From: Anarhynchus alexandrinus
Taxonomy: Eukaryota; Chordata; Aves; Charadriiformes; Charadriidae
DNA: 64,000 nucleotides
Assembly: GCA_008711295.1 (NCBI GenBank)
Contig: VUYV01000334.1
Coordinates: 33,161 to 97,160 of the forward strand
Direction: 5' to 3'
A program made the position numbers and the translations under genes. Below are positions 24,020 through 36,264 of this stretch, piece by piece (the stretch's first letter is position 1; the number at the start of each line of letters is the position of its first letter). Under the pieces are notes generated by a model that had not been told where the DNA came from, did not search any database, and was given only the letters and a program-made list of their open reading frames with translations.

Positions 24020-25260
24020 CTTTAGAAAGGCAGGCTGGAGCCAGGTGGATACTGTAAAGCACCTTAGATGGTACTCAACACACCTGTGCTTAAGTGATTG
24101 AATTCCGCCCTGAGAAACCAACATGTGATAAACTAAGGAAAGAAAAAATCAAGATAATTTCAAGCAGGCACATACAATTTCTCCCAAACAGCAGCTGTTA
24201 GCAGGCTTGCTTCGGAATGCCTCTTTCCCAAATAAAAGTGGTATTATGTAAAATAACGTTACCTAAATTATGTGCAGCAATGAACATTTGTCCTGGTAAT
24301 GGGAATGAGAGGTCTGCTAGCCTGGCCATGGAGTTCTTAACTATAACAGAACATATTGGGAGTCATTGGTCATGTAGTCAGTGGGATGAAGAAAAGAATT
24401 AACCATCCTCCTGTGTTTTGGTTCCGTTCATTTGGATCATGTTTAGCCCATGCACAGGGAAGTGGAATTTCACTTTGCCAGTGGAAGTGTGGAGATGAAG
24501 GAAGACCACAGTTTCCAGAAACTGGTGGTCTAGCACCAGTCAGCAATTTTAAATTGACTTTAAATACTTTTCACTTTCAAGAGTAATCCAGTACTACAGA
24601 TATACATCTGTGTCTGATTACTGTTGAAGAAGAAAATGAAGATGTTAGTCTTACCTAGAAGGTTAGGTTGTGGTGTTGCACAGGATAATCTTGAATTTAC
24701 TACCCCAGTAGCCGCACTAAAGTTAAAGGCAGGTGGGTTATCAAAGCATTTAACTTCCTTTGTGATAAAAAAATGCATCACCTTCATACTACTGATTGCA
24801 ATCCAGTCGCTGCGGCTCAACGTGTAACCAGCCATCAGCAGCACCGCAACACCTATGCATGACCTCAATTTAATCTAATGTCAAGGCGAAAGGAAGAGAC
24901 TTAAGCCCGGATGTCTCCTAGTTGGTGTAGGCTAAGAGCACTCGCGTGGACAGTTGCAGCAGCTCTGCTGGCAGGCAGGAACTTGTCAATTACTTGATCT
25001 CATTCATTCTGTGCCAATACCTTGCTTCTCGTCACCTTGGTGAGTAAACAGAGGGAGGCAGAGGCCCTACCTGCACATTTATGAAAAGCGTTGCCATGTC
25101 AACGCGCACAACTTCACATGGATAGACGTGAGCAGATCAGGTATGCACAGGCATGCATCCTTCAGCCTAAGTGTGAAATGCAAGGTGACGGGAAAGAAGA
25201 ACCCGCATGATCCAATGCACTGAGCCCTTGAATTGAGTTGATATGATGATATGGCTCCAG
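24020..25260. other. Intronic sequence, nothing recognised
   Basis: No exon or confident repeat is seen. Frames up to 102 codons look like chance. Confidence 0.5.
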
Positions 25261-25264
25261 CGTG

Positions 25265-25625
25265 AGTGCACCTGGACTACTGTATTTCATCCCATGCTCA
25301 TGCCAGGAAGATCTTGACAAACTGGAGGGTAGTCAAAGAGCCAGAGGGCTGGAAGGACTGATGCTGATGAGCAAAGATTAGCAAGTACTAATCCAGGCCA
25401 AATAACGATATGATAATAGCTCTCAAACGTTTGTCAGGTGTGTGTAGTAAATGGAAGCAAGGAAGAATCATTCCACAGGGTACCAGTGGGCATAGCTAGA
25501 AGAAGAAAGGGGGATACCAGTTAGGTATCAGGGAAAGCAACTTGTCTGATATTCTAGAATGTCAGAATGTAGAAGAGTGTTTTTTAAAGGTGGAAGTATC
25601 ATCGTTTGACTTATTCAACATGATC
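25265..25625 (+). repeat. Old CR1/L3-type LINE fragment
   Basis: AAACTGGAGGGTAGTCAAAG, then AATAGCTCTCAAACGTTTGT, then GGAAGCAAGGAAGAATCATT and GTATCAGGGAAAGCAACTTG appear in the order of CR1-like 3' regions. It is much more diverged than the other CR1s here and lacks a clear tail. Assignment is by eye. Confidence 0.55.
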
Positions 25626-25974
25626 CCAGGCAAGACCACGGAGAATTTGTGATGGAGGTTTCTATTTTACAAAGAGGCTGGGTGGAATGAAGGTAAATCA
25701 GTATTTTTTTTTTTATGGGATTCAGTGAGGGCTTATCTTCAACTGGTGTGAATCGCTATAGTTCCCCTGACTTTGGAGGAACAGTTGCAGATATCCAAAG
25801 ACATAGAAGAGGCTACTGATGAGCTGGAATTCAGGATATGATAATATGGACTCCCTAGGCATTAACCTGTGTACTCAGCCTGAGGACTTGGACATTCACT
25901 TATTTAGATATAAAATTATTAAATCGCCAATTTGTGGCTTTGTGTACCAGGTATAACAAAGTGTGTAACCTCAA

Positions 25975-26030
25975 AATTTCCCATTGACTTCAATAATGCG
26001 TGGCTTAACAATGTTAATCATGAAACACAC
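25975..26030. repeat. Possible ancient CCATTGACTTCAAT-type repeat
   Basis: CCCATTGACTTCAATAATGC and TGGCTTAACAATG resemble a dispersed element common in birds and reptiles. A longer relative lies at 41110. Short and uncertain. Confidence 0.35.
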
Positions 26031-26069
26031 CTTCTAGCCCAATAAGTAACTGTATTCCACAGGCAGGCT

Positions 26070-26226
26070 TTTTTCTCACTTAGGTTATGATAACTCAGAC
26101 GTGGTAGGTTGAATTGCCTCTTGAAAGTGCTTTTCCTTCAATCAAATATAGTAGGAACTGGATGGGTAGGTGAGAGTAGACGTCTACATTTTGGATGGTT
26201 AATGTTAGGTGAGATGGGTCCTACCT
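26070..26226. repeat. Palindromic repeat family (copy 6)
   Basis: GAATTGCCTCTTGAAAGTGC at 26111 matches the right arm beyond the core. AGACGTCTACATTTTGG and GTTAGGTGAGATGGGTCC (to about 26222) match the family end. Confidence 0.6.
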
Positions 26227-26277
26227 GAGTCACAAATGAGCATTTGAGAAGCTCTGGAGTGTATGAGATGTATGTAT

Positions 26278-26382
26278 GTTTTAGGGACACGGTTTAGTGG
26301 TGGGATTGTCAGTGTTAGGTTAATGGTTGGACTAAATGATCTTACAGGTCTTTCCCAATCTAGGAGATTCTGTGATTCTATG
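26278..26382 (+). repeat. CR1 LINE, 3' end fragment
   Basis: GGTTTAGTGGTGGGATTGTC, AGTGTTAGGTTAATGG, GGACTAAATGATCTTACAGG and a GATTCTGTGATTCTATG tail. This is the classic CR1 3' end of another subfamily, older than those at 49-54 kb. Confidence 0.88.
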
Positions 26383-27590
26383 TATGAGAACAGGTAATAA
26401 TTTATCAGAGACCCTACTCTAAGGTCAATGCTTTACTTAAGATTTTCATAAGTGAAGATGCAGTGGAGTGATTTCCTGCTGCTTGCTAGAGTAGGACCTA
26501 GGTATTCCCCTCCTTTGGACACACCTTCAGTGTGAGATGGTCATTTTCGCAACTTCCCAGTCGTACAGAGCGTGTAAGGGCTGTACCTATAGGAGATGTA
26601 AACAGACTCTCAGGATCGACACTACGTAAGCACTGTGCTACTTCCCTCTTTAGCACCTTGCTGGAAAGTTGGGCAACCAGCACGCTCATGCAATCAAAGA
26701 GTTGGTGTTAAAGAAGAGAATCCTCACAGGACATGTAAAATGGCCAAAGGAATGCATATATATGGAGCAAAAAGTCAGAGTTTAGTGACTGACTTGACAA
26801 GGTACAGATAGAAGAAGGGAATACGTAACTTGCAAACTCATCTTGTGCTGAAGTTCCTGTATCCTATTAGCTGTGGAGTTGCCGTCAATGCTTAGATCGC
26901 TGTGTAAATGCACAGGTATGCAGCTGGTAGGATGGAGGAAGGGTTTTGTCATCACAGTCCAAGTGGGGTAAGTATCTTTACAGACAGACTGGCTGCTAAA
27001 TGCCTTTAAGGACCTGAGTCCTAGTTTTGTGAGAGTCCAGGAGTGTTGCTGTTTGACACCACCTGAGGATCTGTCTTCCCTCAGAGCTGATAGAGATCAC
27101 TGGATTTCAGCAGTGTTGTCATGTTACATTATGTACTGCTCCAAAATGCCTTGGGATGAGATTTATACAGAAAGCTGCAGAGGACAGAGTCTGGATGAAT
27201 TATGTCTGCAGTGAGTTCCTTCCAGCCGAGACAAGCTCGGGAGCAGAATCTCACACTTCTCATCCAGCTGGCGGCCAAATGCACGAGCAGATCTTCCCCA
27301 CCCCTTCTCCCAGCATTGGCTGGACTTCATGGCTCATGTGTATATTGCACGGAGACCCTCATGGTCCTTAGGCAGTAACTCTATTAGGTGAGTCAAAAAT
27401 GGAGCCTCCACCCCGTTGGCCGAGCTGTGCTGAACTTGTCTCAGCTGGAAGTCACTGTTTGCATATTTTTACCATAGCTACTGAAATACGATTGATTCCA
27501 GGCTGAGGCGTGACATGCAGGTTCCTAGCTCATATAAGCAAATTTGCCTAGTGAATTTGGATTGCCTCCCAGTTGCTGAATTATCCAAGA

Positions 27591-27625
27591 TATTTATATA
27601 TATTTTTATATATATATATATATTT
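27591..27625. repeat. (AT)n-rich microsatellite
   Basis: TATTTATATATATTTTTATA followed by more TA units. Confidence 0.85.
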
Positions 27626-27968
27626 CTTCACTTTTGTGGTGTTGTGTTCCAGGATCTGGGGTGCACCAGCACCCAAGATCTCAGACACCCAACATTTGGG
27701 TCTGAAGTAATCCTTCTGCTCAGTATTGGCCCATCAATCCAATCTAACCGACCTAATGCCTCCTCTCACAGCCCGAGGTAGAGATTGTGTTAGGCACATG
27801 GCAGGAATTCTGCCATGCAACAGCATTCCCCAGATTCCTGGGTCATTAAACAACTCCGAGAAGCTCCAAGGTTATTATCAATTATGCTAGTATCTCGATT
27901 AGCCCCTGCTCTGTCACCTTATCAGTAACAGAGTCATAAAGCTGGCCTTTGTGATTCTTATCTCCCCA

Positions 27969-27979
27969 CTTTGATCAAA
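27969..27979. promoter_or_regulatory. TCF/LEF-type palindrome (CTTTGATCAAA)
   Basis: CTTTGATCAAA carries the TCF/LEF core on both strands. It sits in a block (about 27850-28030) that also has three TTATC/GATA-type sites and looks unique. Because WNT3A signals through TCF/LEF, a feedback element is conceivable. A single motif of this length occurs often by chance, so this is a candidate only. Confidence 0.25.
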
Positions 27980-29191
27980 TCCCCGAATCTTGATTGTGCG
28001 CTAAGTTGATCTTGTCTGCACTGTAAGGGTACCCAAGAGCAGTTAGCTGGCAGAAGCTATGCATGGGACTCAGGGTGTAAAAAGATGACTGAGATCCTGC
28101 TTTATTTTATCCAAAGCCCTAGTAGAGCTCTGAAGTCAGCTCTTGCCAGCAAATACTGCTTTCACTCAAAACAGACTGAAGCGATGCGCATAGAATAGAG
28201 GGAACATGCAAAATGCCTTTCATTTACCATTCTTCAGGAGCTGAGCTCCTGGGTCAGATGAGGACAGTCTGTTCTGGTCTTGTTTCTCCTGGGACAGTGT
28301 ATGTGACAATTGTGGCCACCTGAATCCAGGTTTCTTTCCAAGGGACAGCTTGGCCACATGATTCCTTCCCTGTCTCTGTGAAAAAGAGAATAGCAGAAAA
28401 AGCAACCTGAAGATCGACATTCTTAAAAATTAGGGTGTTTGACTTGACTGCCCCAATGCTTTCTTCTCATGTCACCTTTAAAATAAATAGAAACAGAAGC
28501 TCCCAACTGGTTTTGAAGGGGAGCTGATCCAAGACGACACTAAAGCATGCAGGTCACATGCAACAGTGGTTGAGGAGAGTTAAAGTGAATATGAGAGCTC
28601 AGGACTCTTATCTGCGTCGTATTTGTGTGATTGTCTTGAAGTTCAATGTCTGGTCAGGACTTTTGGCTTCAGCTCTGTGAGTACCAGATCTCAGACAACC
28701 GTGGGCTGTTTCTTCTCTGGGTTCATCTGAGCTTTCTACCTACTCGTGCTTTGCGGGCTGAATTTGGCCTGTTGGGCATCATGCAAGAAGATGCTGTAAT
28801 AGAAAGAATGGGTGAAAACATGTCAGTTAAAATATCTGTTGTGCAAAAACACAAACATTCCACCTTGGTATTCTCATTTCCTAACTCAGACTACTGTATC
28901 ATGCTTCTGTTTGGGCTCCCCTTTAGCCAGCTTCAACCAGCTGCGGAGGCAGAGGTTTCCTAGAAGTCTCTTTATGGGAGATCTCTGCTCAGCAGTAGTC
29001 TTTGGACTACATGGATCAGCCTATGGATGAAGCCTTCCATCTAATATAAGTGCATGATGTGCCCATTTTTGTCTATGACTTCTAAAGTATCCCCATAGAT
29101 CTTTGCTGACTTAGTAACTGATATGAAGAAATAGTACCCTCAGTAAATAAATTTTGAATTAAATCCATAAATGGATGATTATCCGAACCTG

Positions 29192-29292
29192 TCTGGACGT
29201 GATCCTGTGCAACTTGCTCTAGGTGAACCCGCTTTAGCAGTGGGGTTGGAGAGGTCCCTTCCAACCCCTACCAGTGCATGATTCTGTGATTA
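29192..29292 (+). repeat. CR1 LINE, 3' end fragment
   Basis: GATCCTGTGCAACTTGCTCT, AGGTGAACCCGCTTTAGCAG, GGGGTTGGAGAGGTCCCTTC and a GATTCTGTGATTATG tail. Confidence 0.85.
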
Positions 29293-29561
29293 TGGCTGGT
29301 AGAGAAGAGCATAGATTTATTGGAAGTTTTACCTGAAAGGGGTTTTGTGGTTTGTTGGTTTTGTTGTTGTCTATTATTTCTTTTTTTAACATTTGAAGAT
29401 TTTCATGCTTTTAAATGCTGAAAGTCTTCATTTAAATCACAACAGCAATTTCTTCAGGGTAGAGTCCAATGGTACAGCATCTAACACAGGAAAACCTGGG
29501 TCATGCGTGGGATTACTCACCGTTATTGCATTAAATCTAATCCTTATGAAAACTTTGGTTC

Positions 29562-29605
29562 TGCCAAACACTTAACCACATGTTTAAGCACCTGGGACAT
29601 CCTGT
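29562..29605. repeat. Possible ancient CTTAAGCACATG-type repeat
   Basis: CCAAACACTTAACCACATGT and TTTAAGCACCTGGGAC match the same dispersed element as at 41110. Short. Confidence 0.35.
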
Positions 29606-30184
29606 CCTTACATACTTGCTTATGTATTGATCCATAGCTCGGCTAGGGCATTGGGTAAATCAGGAACAAATGTAATTGACCTAGGAGTGAGAGAAGGCAA
29701 TTTCCATCTTCCCATTATCTGCCCTATCTAAATAAAGTGGGTGGAAAGGTTGAAAACAAAAATCCACCTGTGATCAGACAAGGTTTTACTGGAACCGCAG
29801 AAGACAACTGCTTTTGGTGTTGCTCCGAAGACCGCAAGGAGAAAACTTTATGGATGAGGTGGGGGGGGATTCCCACACAGAAATAGGCTCCTTCACCCAA
29901 AATAGTGTTCACAGGTGCTACAGTGACTTGGAAGTCAGGTTTGCATATTCTTTCATACTTACTGTTAAACAGCTGGTTATAGGAAGACCCATGGTGTGCA
30001 TCTTTGCAGCCCTTCTAGAAGAAAATACATTCAGTGATCCATCAGCTACTTTGTGTTCCTGTGGTTGGCATGAGACTCAGTTTACCACTGCAATGCGGCT
30101 CATTTATTAATTATCCGTCGTCTAAGTGTTAGTGGCCTTTGTCTTTAATTCCCTAAATACATGGGTATTTTCATGAATGTGGAT

Positions 30185-30330
30185 GGTAATATTATTCCCA
30201 CTTCACAGATGGGAAATTGAGGCAAACCAAAGTGCCTGATTTGCCTCAAGTCCACAGGGGATCTTTTGTGCAATGAGGTATTGAACCCACAGTCCTCTAT
30301 CCATGCCTTAATAACTACGCCATCTTCTAT
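30185..30330 (+). repeat. MIR-type ancient SINE
   Basis: TTATTCCCACTTCACAGATG, GGAAATTGAGGCAAACC, TTGCCTCAAGTCCACAG, ATTGAACCCACAGTCCTC and AACTACGCCATC appear in the MIR order, including the TTGAACCC pol III B-box-derived part. Clearly recognisable though diverged. Confidence 0.75.
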
Positions 30331-30334
30331 CCTA

Positions 30335-32290
30335 ATTAAAGTTAGTCACTGATATAATTGATCCATGTGCACGCTGGAAGGAGTATTATCTCAAATCTAA
30401 TGTCAGCACCATTAAGGACAAGTTCATAAATCACCTAATCTCTTGTTGTTGAAGGTTCTCCATCTCAGAGGGTTGTGATGTTTCGTTAGTCAGTGCTTGT
30501 GAAGTTCCTATCTGTGCTCAATCCAGAGTTGTGAGTCTGAAATTATCATTCTTAAGGTAAAACAAAAAAAAACTGGGGAAAATCTGCTGCAGTCCTGATT
30601 GGCAGTGTTTGATGATTAAAAACATGATTCATCCAAAAACAACCCACGCCTTTCAGTCTGTTCCCAGAGCCCTGGCGCCAACCAAATTCTGGGTACCGAA
30701 GAGACATTTCTGTCCTGTCACAGCAAGCAGCATAGAAATTGCAGCAAGGCAATTCCTTTTCTTCTGCTAGCATAGGGTGTCTTTCACAATAAGGACCCAA
30801 ACTGAGTAGAGTATCACTTACAGGGAGAGTCCAGGACTCAAAAGCCTTTCTTGAGCAGGATGCTGCAGGACAATGGAATGAAAGGGCCACAGCTGAGATG
30901 TTTCCAAACAGCGGTTTTAGTTTAGGACCTTTGCTGATAACTGATTAGATGCTCTAAACAAAAAAGGTGGTGCTAAAAGGATCAACAAGGAAAGTCAGTG
31001 CTGAGTGGGAGCAATTTGCCGGTGAGAATCAACATCCTTATTCCTGTAAGGCTGGAGAAGGCTGGTAATTTCAAGGCATAAATCCCTTTGAGGCTTGCCA
31101 CATCCTGGTTTCAGCTAGCCCTGGGATGGGTTAAAAGCAGGAGGGGCAGCATTGTAAAGCCATGATCTTATCCAACTCGCATCCAACTAGCTATTTATAT
31201 GGTTGTAGATATATTACATCCCATTGTCTAAGGCAGATCTTGCTACTCAGCCCTTTGAGGGCTTGTGGTGAATGCTCCTCTGATCAGAGAATTTTATAGC
31301 ACTTGGTGATAGGGGACTTTATGGCCTGAAGCCGTGGACCATCTTGGGCCTGATCGTGTCAGATTCCTTACCTAAAACAATAAGGCTGAGTCACTACTTG
31401 GGTGGGAAGCCTTCAAGGAAAGCTGAGTACCATTCTGTCTTCAGGACCATTATGACCATGACATCTGAGAGCTACACCTGGTCACTCCTTTGTCTGGCCT
31501 AATAACTTGTGTTTGAGCTCGAGCATTTAGAAAGCTGTTCACGGTGGCACTTCCTAAAATTCTTATAGTTCTCACTCAGGCCTCTATTCTTAGACCTTAG
31601 AGGAATTTATTGGTGGCATCGGAGATCAAGAAAGTAATGAATAACTCAGGTCAAAACTGTAGCTCTCTCTGAGTCACCAGAAAGAAGCTTTGGTAATATT
31701 CAAAGCGTCTCCTGTATGTGACTGGCTTCAATCCTGTGTCTGATTTCTTCGTCATCTGTAAAGGGAGGAATTCTGTAGCCGCTGTGGACTGCAGATGGTG
31801 TGAATCAGTTGCTCCTCTCAAACTTAGATGTCTTTCTGCTTCTCTGGGCCTTCTCCAGCTTTTCAGTACATCTGTCTGTGGTATTTTTGTAGTGTCCTCA
31901 CCAGTGCTGTGTGCAGAGGTTATGCTTTCCTAGCCAGCCCTGTTGTGCTCAGTATTCACACCATGGGGGTCAGTCCCCAAATCCCTGCGTCCTCTTCGAG
32001 CCTCAACACGGCTTATGTCGCTCCTGCAAGCCTGACTTGGCATCTGGGGCTTGCAGAAGTGGCTTTAGGTGGACACATCCTGATCCCCCACTTTGTGCTG
32101 CTGTCCTGTCCGTATCCTTCACTCTCACTCCCCTGGTGCTTCAGTATCCTACAGACTTTTTCAATAATGATATGATGGAGGGGGTTTTTGGACCATTGGT
32201 AAGAAAGTTAAATAGCACTGAGATGGTTTCAGAGAGTTTCAGTTAGAAACAGCCCCATCTGATGATGACTGCCTAGAAGAAGGACACCTG
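30335..32290. other. Intronic sequence, nothing recognised
   Basis: Mixed composition. Frames up to 115 codons are present without domain or splice support. Confidence 0.5.
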
Positions 32291-32299
32291 AGAGCTGTC

Positions 32300-32880
32300 A
32301 GCTGTGCATCTATTTATTGTGTACTATACTGATCCTATATATTACCACTTTGAATTCTTTATTCGCTCTTTTTCTTTATATTCTTACAAGAATGCTATAC
32401 CAATAGAATTACTTTTATCACCTATGTTTAACAATCTCATTCAAAAATTGCATGAAATTAATTTTCCATATAACTGTGGTTACTACTACTAATTATATTA
32501 CTACTCTTTCATTCTCTATGGGTTCAGTCTTGTATCATCCATTTCCCTTTTGGGCCAGATAACAGATTTACAGTTATCCATTTGCTCTTTAACAACACAG
32601 TAGATTCCTAACCTATTTGGCATTCTCTTGTTTTCCATCATCACTTTGAGATTTATTACAAATGTTAACAGCAGTTATCCAGAAATATCCTAGATTCCCT
32701 TCATTCTTTATCTCCTTGTTTATCTACATATGGTTAATATATTATTAGAGACTGTAAATGTATGTTTGTGTATGAGCGTGTGTGAATGCCTCTGCATATT
32801 CTCTAACAATACATTAAACAATTATTTATTGGTCATTCTCATGTTCTCAACACTACTGGTCACGGATTATTCACCGATGG
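32300..32880. other. AT-rich, pyrimidine-biased block of unknown origin
   Basis: About 580 bases distinctly richer in A and T than the flanks and poor in G and CpG, with repeated TTACTACTACT/ATTATATTACTACTC-type text. It has no recognisable coding capacity. It could be an old LTR or other insertion, but no inverted ends or target-site duplication were found. Confidence 0.4.
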
Positions 32881-32884
32881 CTTG

Positions 32885-33425
32885 AGCTTCCCTTATCGCT
32901 TATCTGCCTTACTTAGTCCTAATTTATATTGACTATGTTCACAATTTCCCACTCGTCTCACATTGCTCTTGAGTGCACGTAGAAATGGAGTGAGTCTGAG
33001 GTTCATGGGCAGTGCTATGAGCTGATGGATGATTTTTAAACTATCCCATGGGATTTCACCTACATTGTCAATTTTTTTGCTAAGAGCGAAGGTGTTCACT
33101 TAGGGAATTGCATCCACTTTACCCAAATTTCTCATGCCACTCCACCTGGACAGACTTTTCTTTTACCTTCCCTGACCTAGACTGTAGTTCAGTCCTCCTA
33201 TGTCACAGTCCAGGTAGAGGCATTAATTCCTTTTTCCTGTATACAGACGGGAACCCTGTGCATTTTTTAACCATTTACGGAAAAAAAAAAAAAGCTTTCT
33301 AAAAATTTTAGACCCCTGCCAGCCCCTCTCAGTCACTCTGTTGTCATTTCACACCTCACCTTTCAAGATCCTTCCAATTATTTATTAATTGCAATACATT
33401 AGCGGTTGCCAGTTCCAAGGAAGTC
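32885..33425. other. Intronic sequence, nothing recognised
   Basis: Contains an A-run at 33280-33293. No exon or confident repeat is seen. Confidence 0.5.
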
Positions 33426-33429
33426 GAAA

Positions 33430-33520
33430 GGCTCCTTGTCCTAAGCACCGTATGCGCATATAGCGAGAGACAGTCCCTGCCCTGAAGCACTTCAAATCTA
33501 ATCTAAAGAGACAGGAAAAA
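33430..33520. repeat. Possible L2-like ancient LINE fragment
   Basis: CCTAAGCACCGTATG, GAGACAGTCCCTGCCCTGAA, GCACTTCAAATCTAATCTAA and AGAGACAGG follow the order of an L2-type 3' region. Short and judged by eye. Confidence 0.45.
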
Positions 33521-33824
33521 AGGTGGGTGAAATGAAGAATTATTAGTATGGCACGATGTTAGCAACTCCTTACCCCAGATCCCTGGCAGCTTTCCAGTCC
33601 CGAAAAGGGACATGACTGCAGATATCTCTTCTCAAGGTAAGAGTAATGTAGGGGTTGTTGGTTTTTTTTTTGTGGTGGAAAGCTCTCGACCCTGATTTTG
33701 CCACAGAGGAAGGGTTTTTTTTTTTCTGGGCATTTGATATACTTGGAGCAGAGCTCTATCAGTGAAGAGGCAATGGCGGCGATCAGACCTGTGCGCAGCT
33801 GCTAAAGGCTCTCCCACTGCTATG

Positions 33825-33868
33825 TCAAAAAAAAAAAGAAAAAAAGAAAAAAAGAAAAAAAAAAATTC
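33825..33868. repeat. A-rich tract with (A7G)n periodicity
   Basis: Runs of seven to eleven A separated by single G. The 113-codon minus-strand frame through it is low complexity. Confidence 0.9.
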
Positions 33869-34210
33869 CACGTTTCTGCAGCTGGGAAATTGAAGGGAGC
33901 ATTCCCCTTCTCCCTGCCGAGATTTGACATGTGTGGACACAGACAAGGAGCGGGGTTTGCTTAGGCAAGGCACCAGTGCTGACTCCTGCTATTCTGCTAA
34001 CTGCTCTTCATTTTCTACTTACTGCTGCCTCCCATCCTACCTCATTCCTGGCCCCTTTTCTCTGTTTCGTTCACCCCTTCATGTCCTGCCCGAATGCAGA
34101 CAATGAGCTTCCTACAGCAGGAATCAGCTCCTTGATGTTTCTCCATCAGGCTCTTAACACAATGGGAGCTCTAATCTCAGACTCACGTTCAAGGCATAAT
34201 AGTAATAATT

Positions 34211-34236
34211 ATTGTTATTATCATTATAATAACAAT
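34211..34236. repeat. Perfect 11-base inverted repeat, 4-base loop
   Basis: ATTGTTATTAT, CATT, ATAATAACAAT. The arms pair completely. It lies in a degenerate TAA-rich block (34195-34240), so it may be a by-product of microsatellite sequence. Confidence 0.8.
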
Positions 34237-34249
34237 GATGGAAAGATTT

Positions 34250-36015
34250 AGAGAAAGCAGAGGAAAAAAAAATGTTGCTAACAGCAAAGGAAGATTATCC
34301 TGATCCTGGAAAGAGGTGTGTATCAGCAACTTTTATTCACAAGATAGTCGTCTTCTTCCAGTGTGGGATGATACCAGGAGTCAGGGAGCTCCGGTCGCAC
34401 TCTGTGATGGCGCATATACTTGGAGCTTTATGCGTGGGGTGGTGAAGTTACAAAGAGGTGCAAGAAGTCGTTTCCCTAAACGCAGGTGTACAGAAAGATG
34501 GGGAACGGACTGCAGGCATCCGTCCAGGTTCAGCATCAGAGGGTGGCCCAGACCTCATGCAGAGAGAGGTCAATGTTTGGCCACTTCTGGGGTATGTAGT
34601 ACGGGGTTAACAGCCAACATGGGCATGTAGGGCTTTCTCCCTCTCTCTTATTTCTTCTGAGCGCACCAGATAAATAGCTCGAGGTGAAGGCCTGCACATT
34701 CTTTATGAAGCAAAACGTGCTGTCGGTGTAAGGAGGCGAATCTGTGGCCCGGGGCACCATGTGCAATGTAATGTGTCTCGAGTCCCTTGCACGGGCTTGT
34801 TTGAAATATGTGTCAATAACACCAGCAGCAGCAGCTTGCTGCTCAGAAAGTAAAAGGAGGTTAGCGTGGTGGGGAGCTGAGGGGAGAGCAGCGTGGGGTG
34901 GAGGGGAGGTAGGTCCCCCATCCTCCCCCACGAGCCTCCTTAAGCAGTGCAAGCCTTCCCCTCCTCCCCACCACCAACTCCCTCTTCGGTTGGTGAGATC
35001 ACCCTCATTAAAGTGAATAACCAGCAGAAGCACTTCCAGGAGAGATCCAGCATATTTGCTTACAAACTCATTTTTTCGGCAGAAGGAATAAATGATCTCT
35101 TGTAGGGACTGGGTGAAGCCTCTAATTATTATTTTTAAGGAAGTAAACCAAAACCAGAGTAAAAATTACAGGGGACCGACTGTCTTCCCCTTCTTGCTTC
35201 CTATTCTAGACAGGATTCGGGTCTCACTGATCTCAGTGGAGTCCAAATTAGCACCTGCAAGGCCCACATCTGGAAAGCCATATTCTTTTCACACAAGTCT
35301 CTGCACCATGGTCTACGATTGCCACCGCTGCCACAAGCGATTGGCTTCAGCAGCGCTAGCAGCTCTTCCCCACGCAGGTGGTTAGCCATCAGGGGGGAAC
35401 TGGTAGATTCCCCAGGTCTGGATATCTTTGGATCAAGACTGAGTACCTTTCTGAAGGAGGTGATTCAGCTGAACAAAAGCTGCTGGGTTTGCTCTGGGTG
35501 AATCTAGTGTCTGAAATGCCATGGCCGGTGGTCTAGAGGAGATGAGCTAACGGGTGGCCTAGCTTGGAAAGTGTATACATTGATGAATCAATAAGATTGC
35601 AACGTTGTTGAAGAGAAACTCATAAGAAAGAAGCTATTTTTTCCTTGAAGAATTTTGACAGAATTCCTAGACTTTCAGGATTGTCGCTCACCAGTTCCCC
35701 TGCCCCAGCTGAGGAAACCTGTCTCACAAGGAGGCAAGTGAAGGGAATGGTCCTGAATCTTCAGTTCTTAACTTCTTGTCTTGGTGAGGATATTCCTGTC
35801 CTGTTTTAGGCTGCTTTGGGAATTGCTGGGTTTGGGTCTCCTGTTCCTGTATTTGTTATGCTTCCCATGGAGGGAGTTCCTACCCCACTGCAACCCCCCT
35901 TCTCCTCTCAGCAAGTCTCTCTGGAGCTCCCCCAGAACCAGGTCTTTGTTTGGCCACAAGGTTTGGTACAGGTGGATACAAACCTTCTGTTCACCACCTG
36001 ACCACATGATTCTGA
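34250..36015. other. Intronic sequence, nothing recognised
   Basis: A moderately GC-rich block lies at 34690-34990. Its long frames on both strands (up to 165 codons) have no domain, and opposing frames overlap, as expected by chance in stop-poor sequence. Confidence 0.5.
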
Positions 36016-36021
36016 GTTCAA

Positions 36022-36258
36022 GGTGGGATTCATCTCACTAAACACCTACAGTGTCAGTAATTCCCACCTGAGGTATAACTCTTTTATAGCCAGTGGAGTC
36101 CAACACATGACTTCACCTTGAGATGGATATCTAAACTAGGCCAAATTACTTGTGTCTTAGTTGTAGACTTTTCTCTCCATTAGGCACATGGAAAACGTAG
36201 GATGGCTAGCTCAGGTCTATGCTGTAGCATTCTACAGGGTGGTGAGCTGAATCCCAAC
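36022..36258. repeat. Palindromic repeat family, full-length copy (copy 7)
   Basis: About 237 bases with inverted ends: GGTGGGATTCATCTCAC at the left, and GGTGAGCTGAATCCCAAC, its near reverse complement, at the right. Inner arms carry ATAGCCAGTGGAG (36088) against TTCTCTCCATTAGGC (36171). The centre has decayed. Confidence 0.7.
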
Positions 36259-36264
36259 TGAGTG

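Larger units (their letters stand above)
26385..29180. other. Intronic sequence with one possible regulatory block
   Basis: Nothing coding is recognised. An AT microsatellite lies at 27591-27625 and a TCF/LEF-type palindrome at 27969; both are listed separately. Confidence 0.5.

Noticed and set aside
34536..35033. 165-codon minus-strand open frame
   Set aside because: Frames overlap on both strands with no domain similarity, and the sequence is GC-rich and stop-poor.
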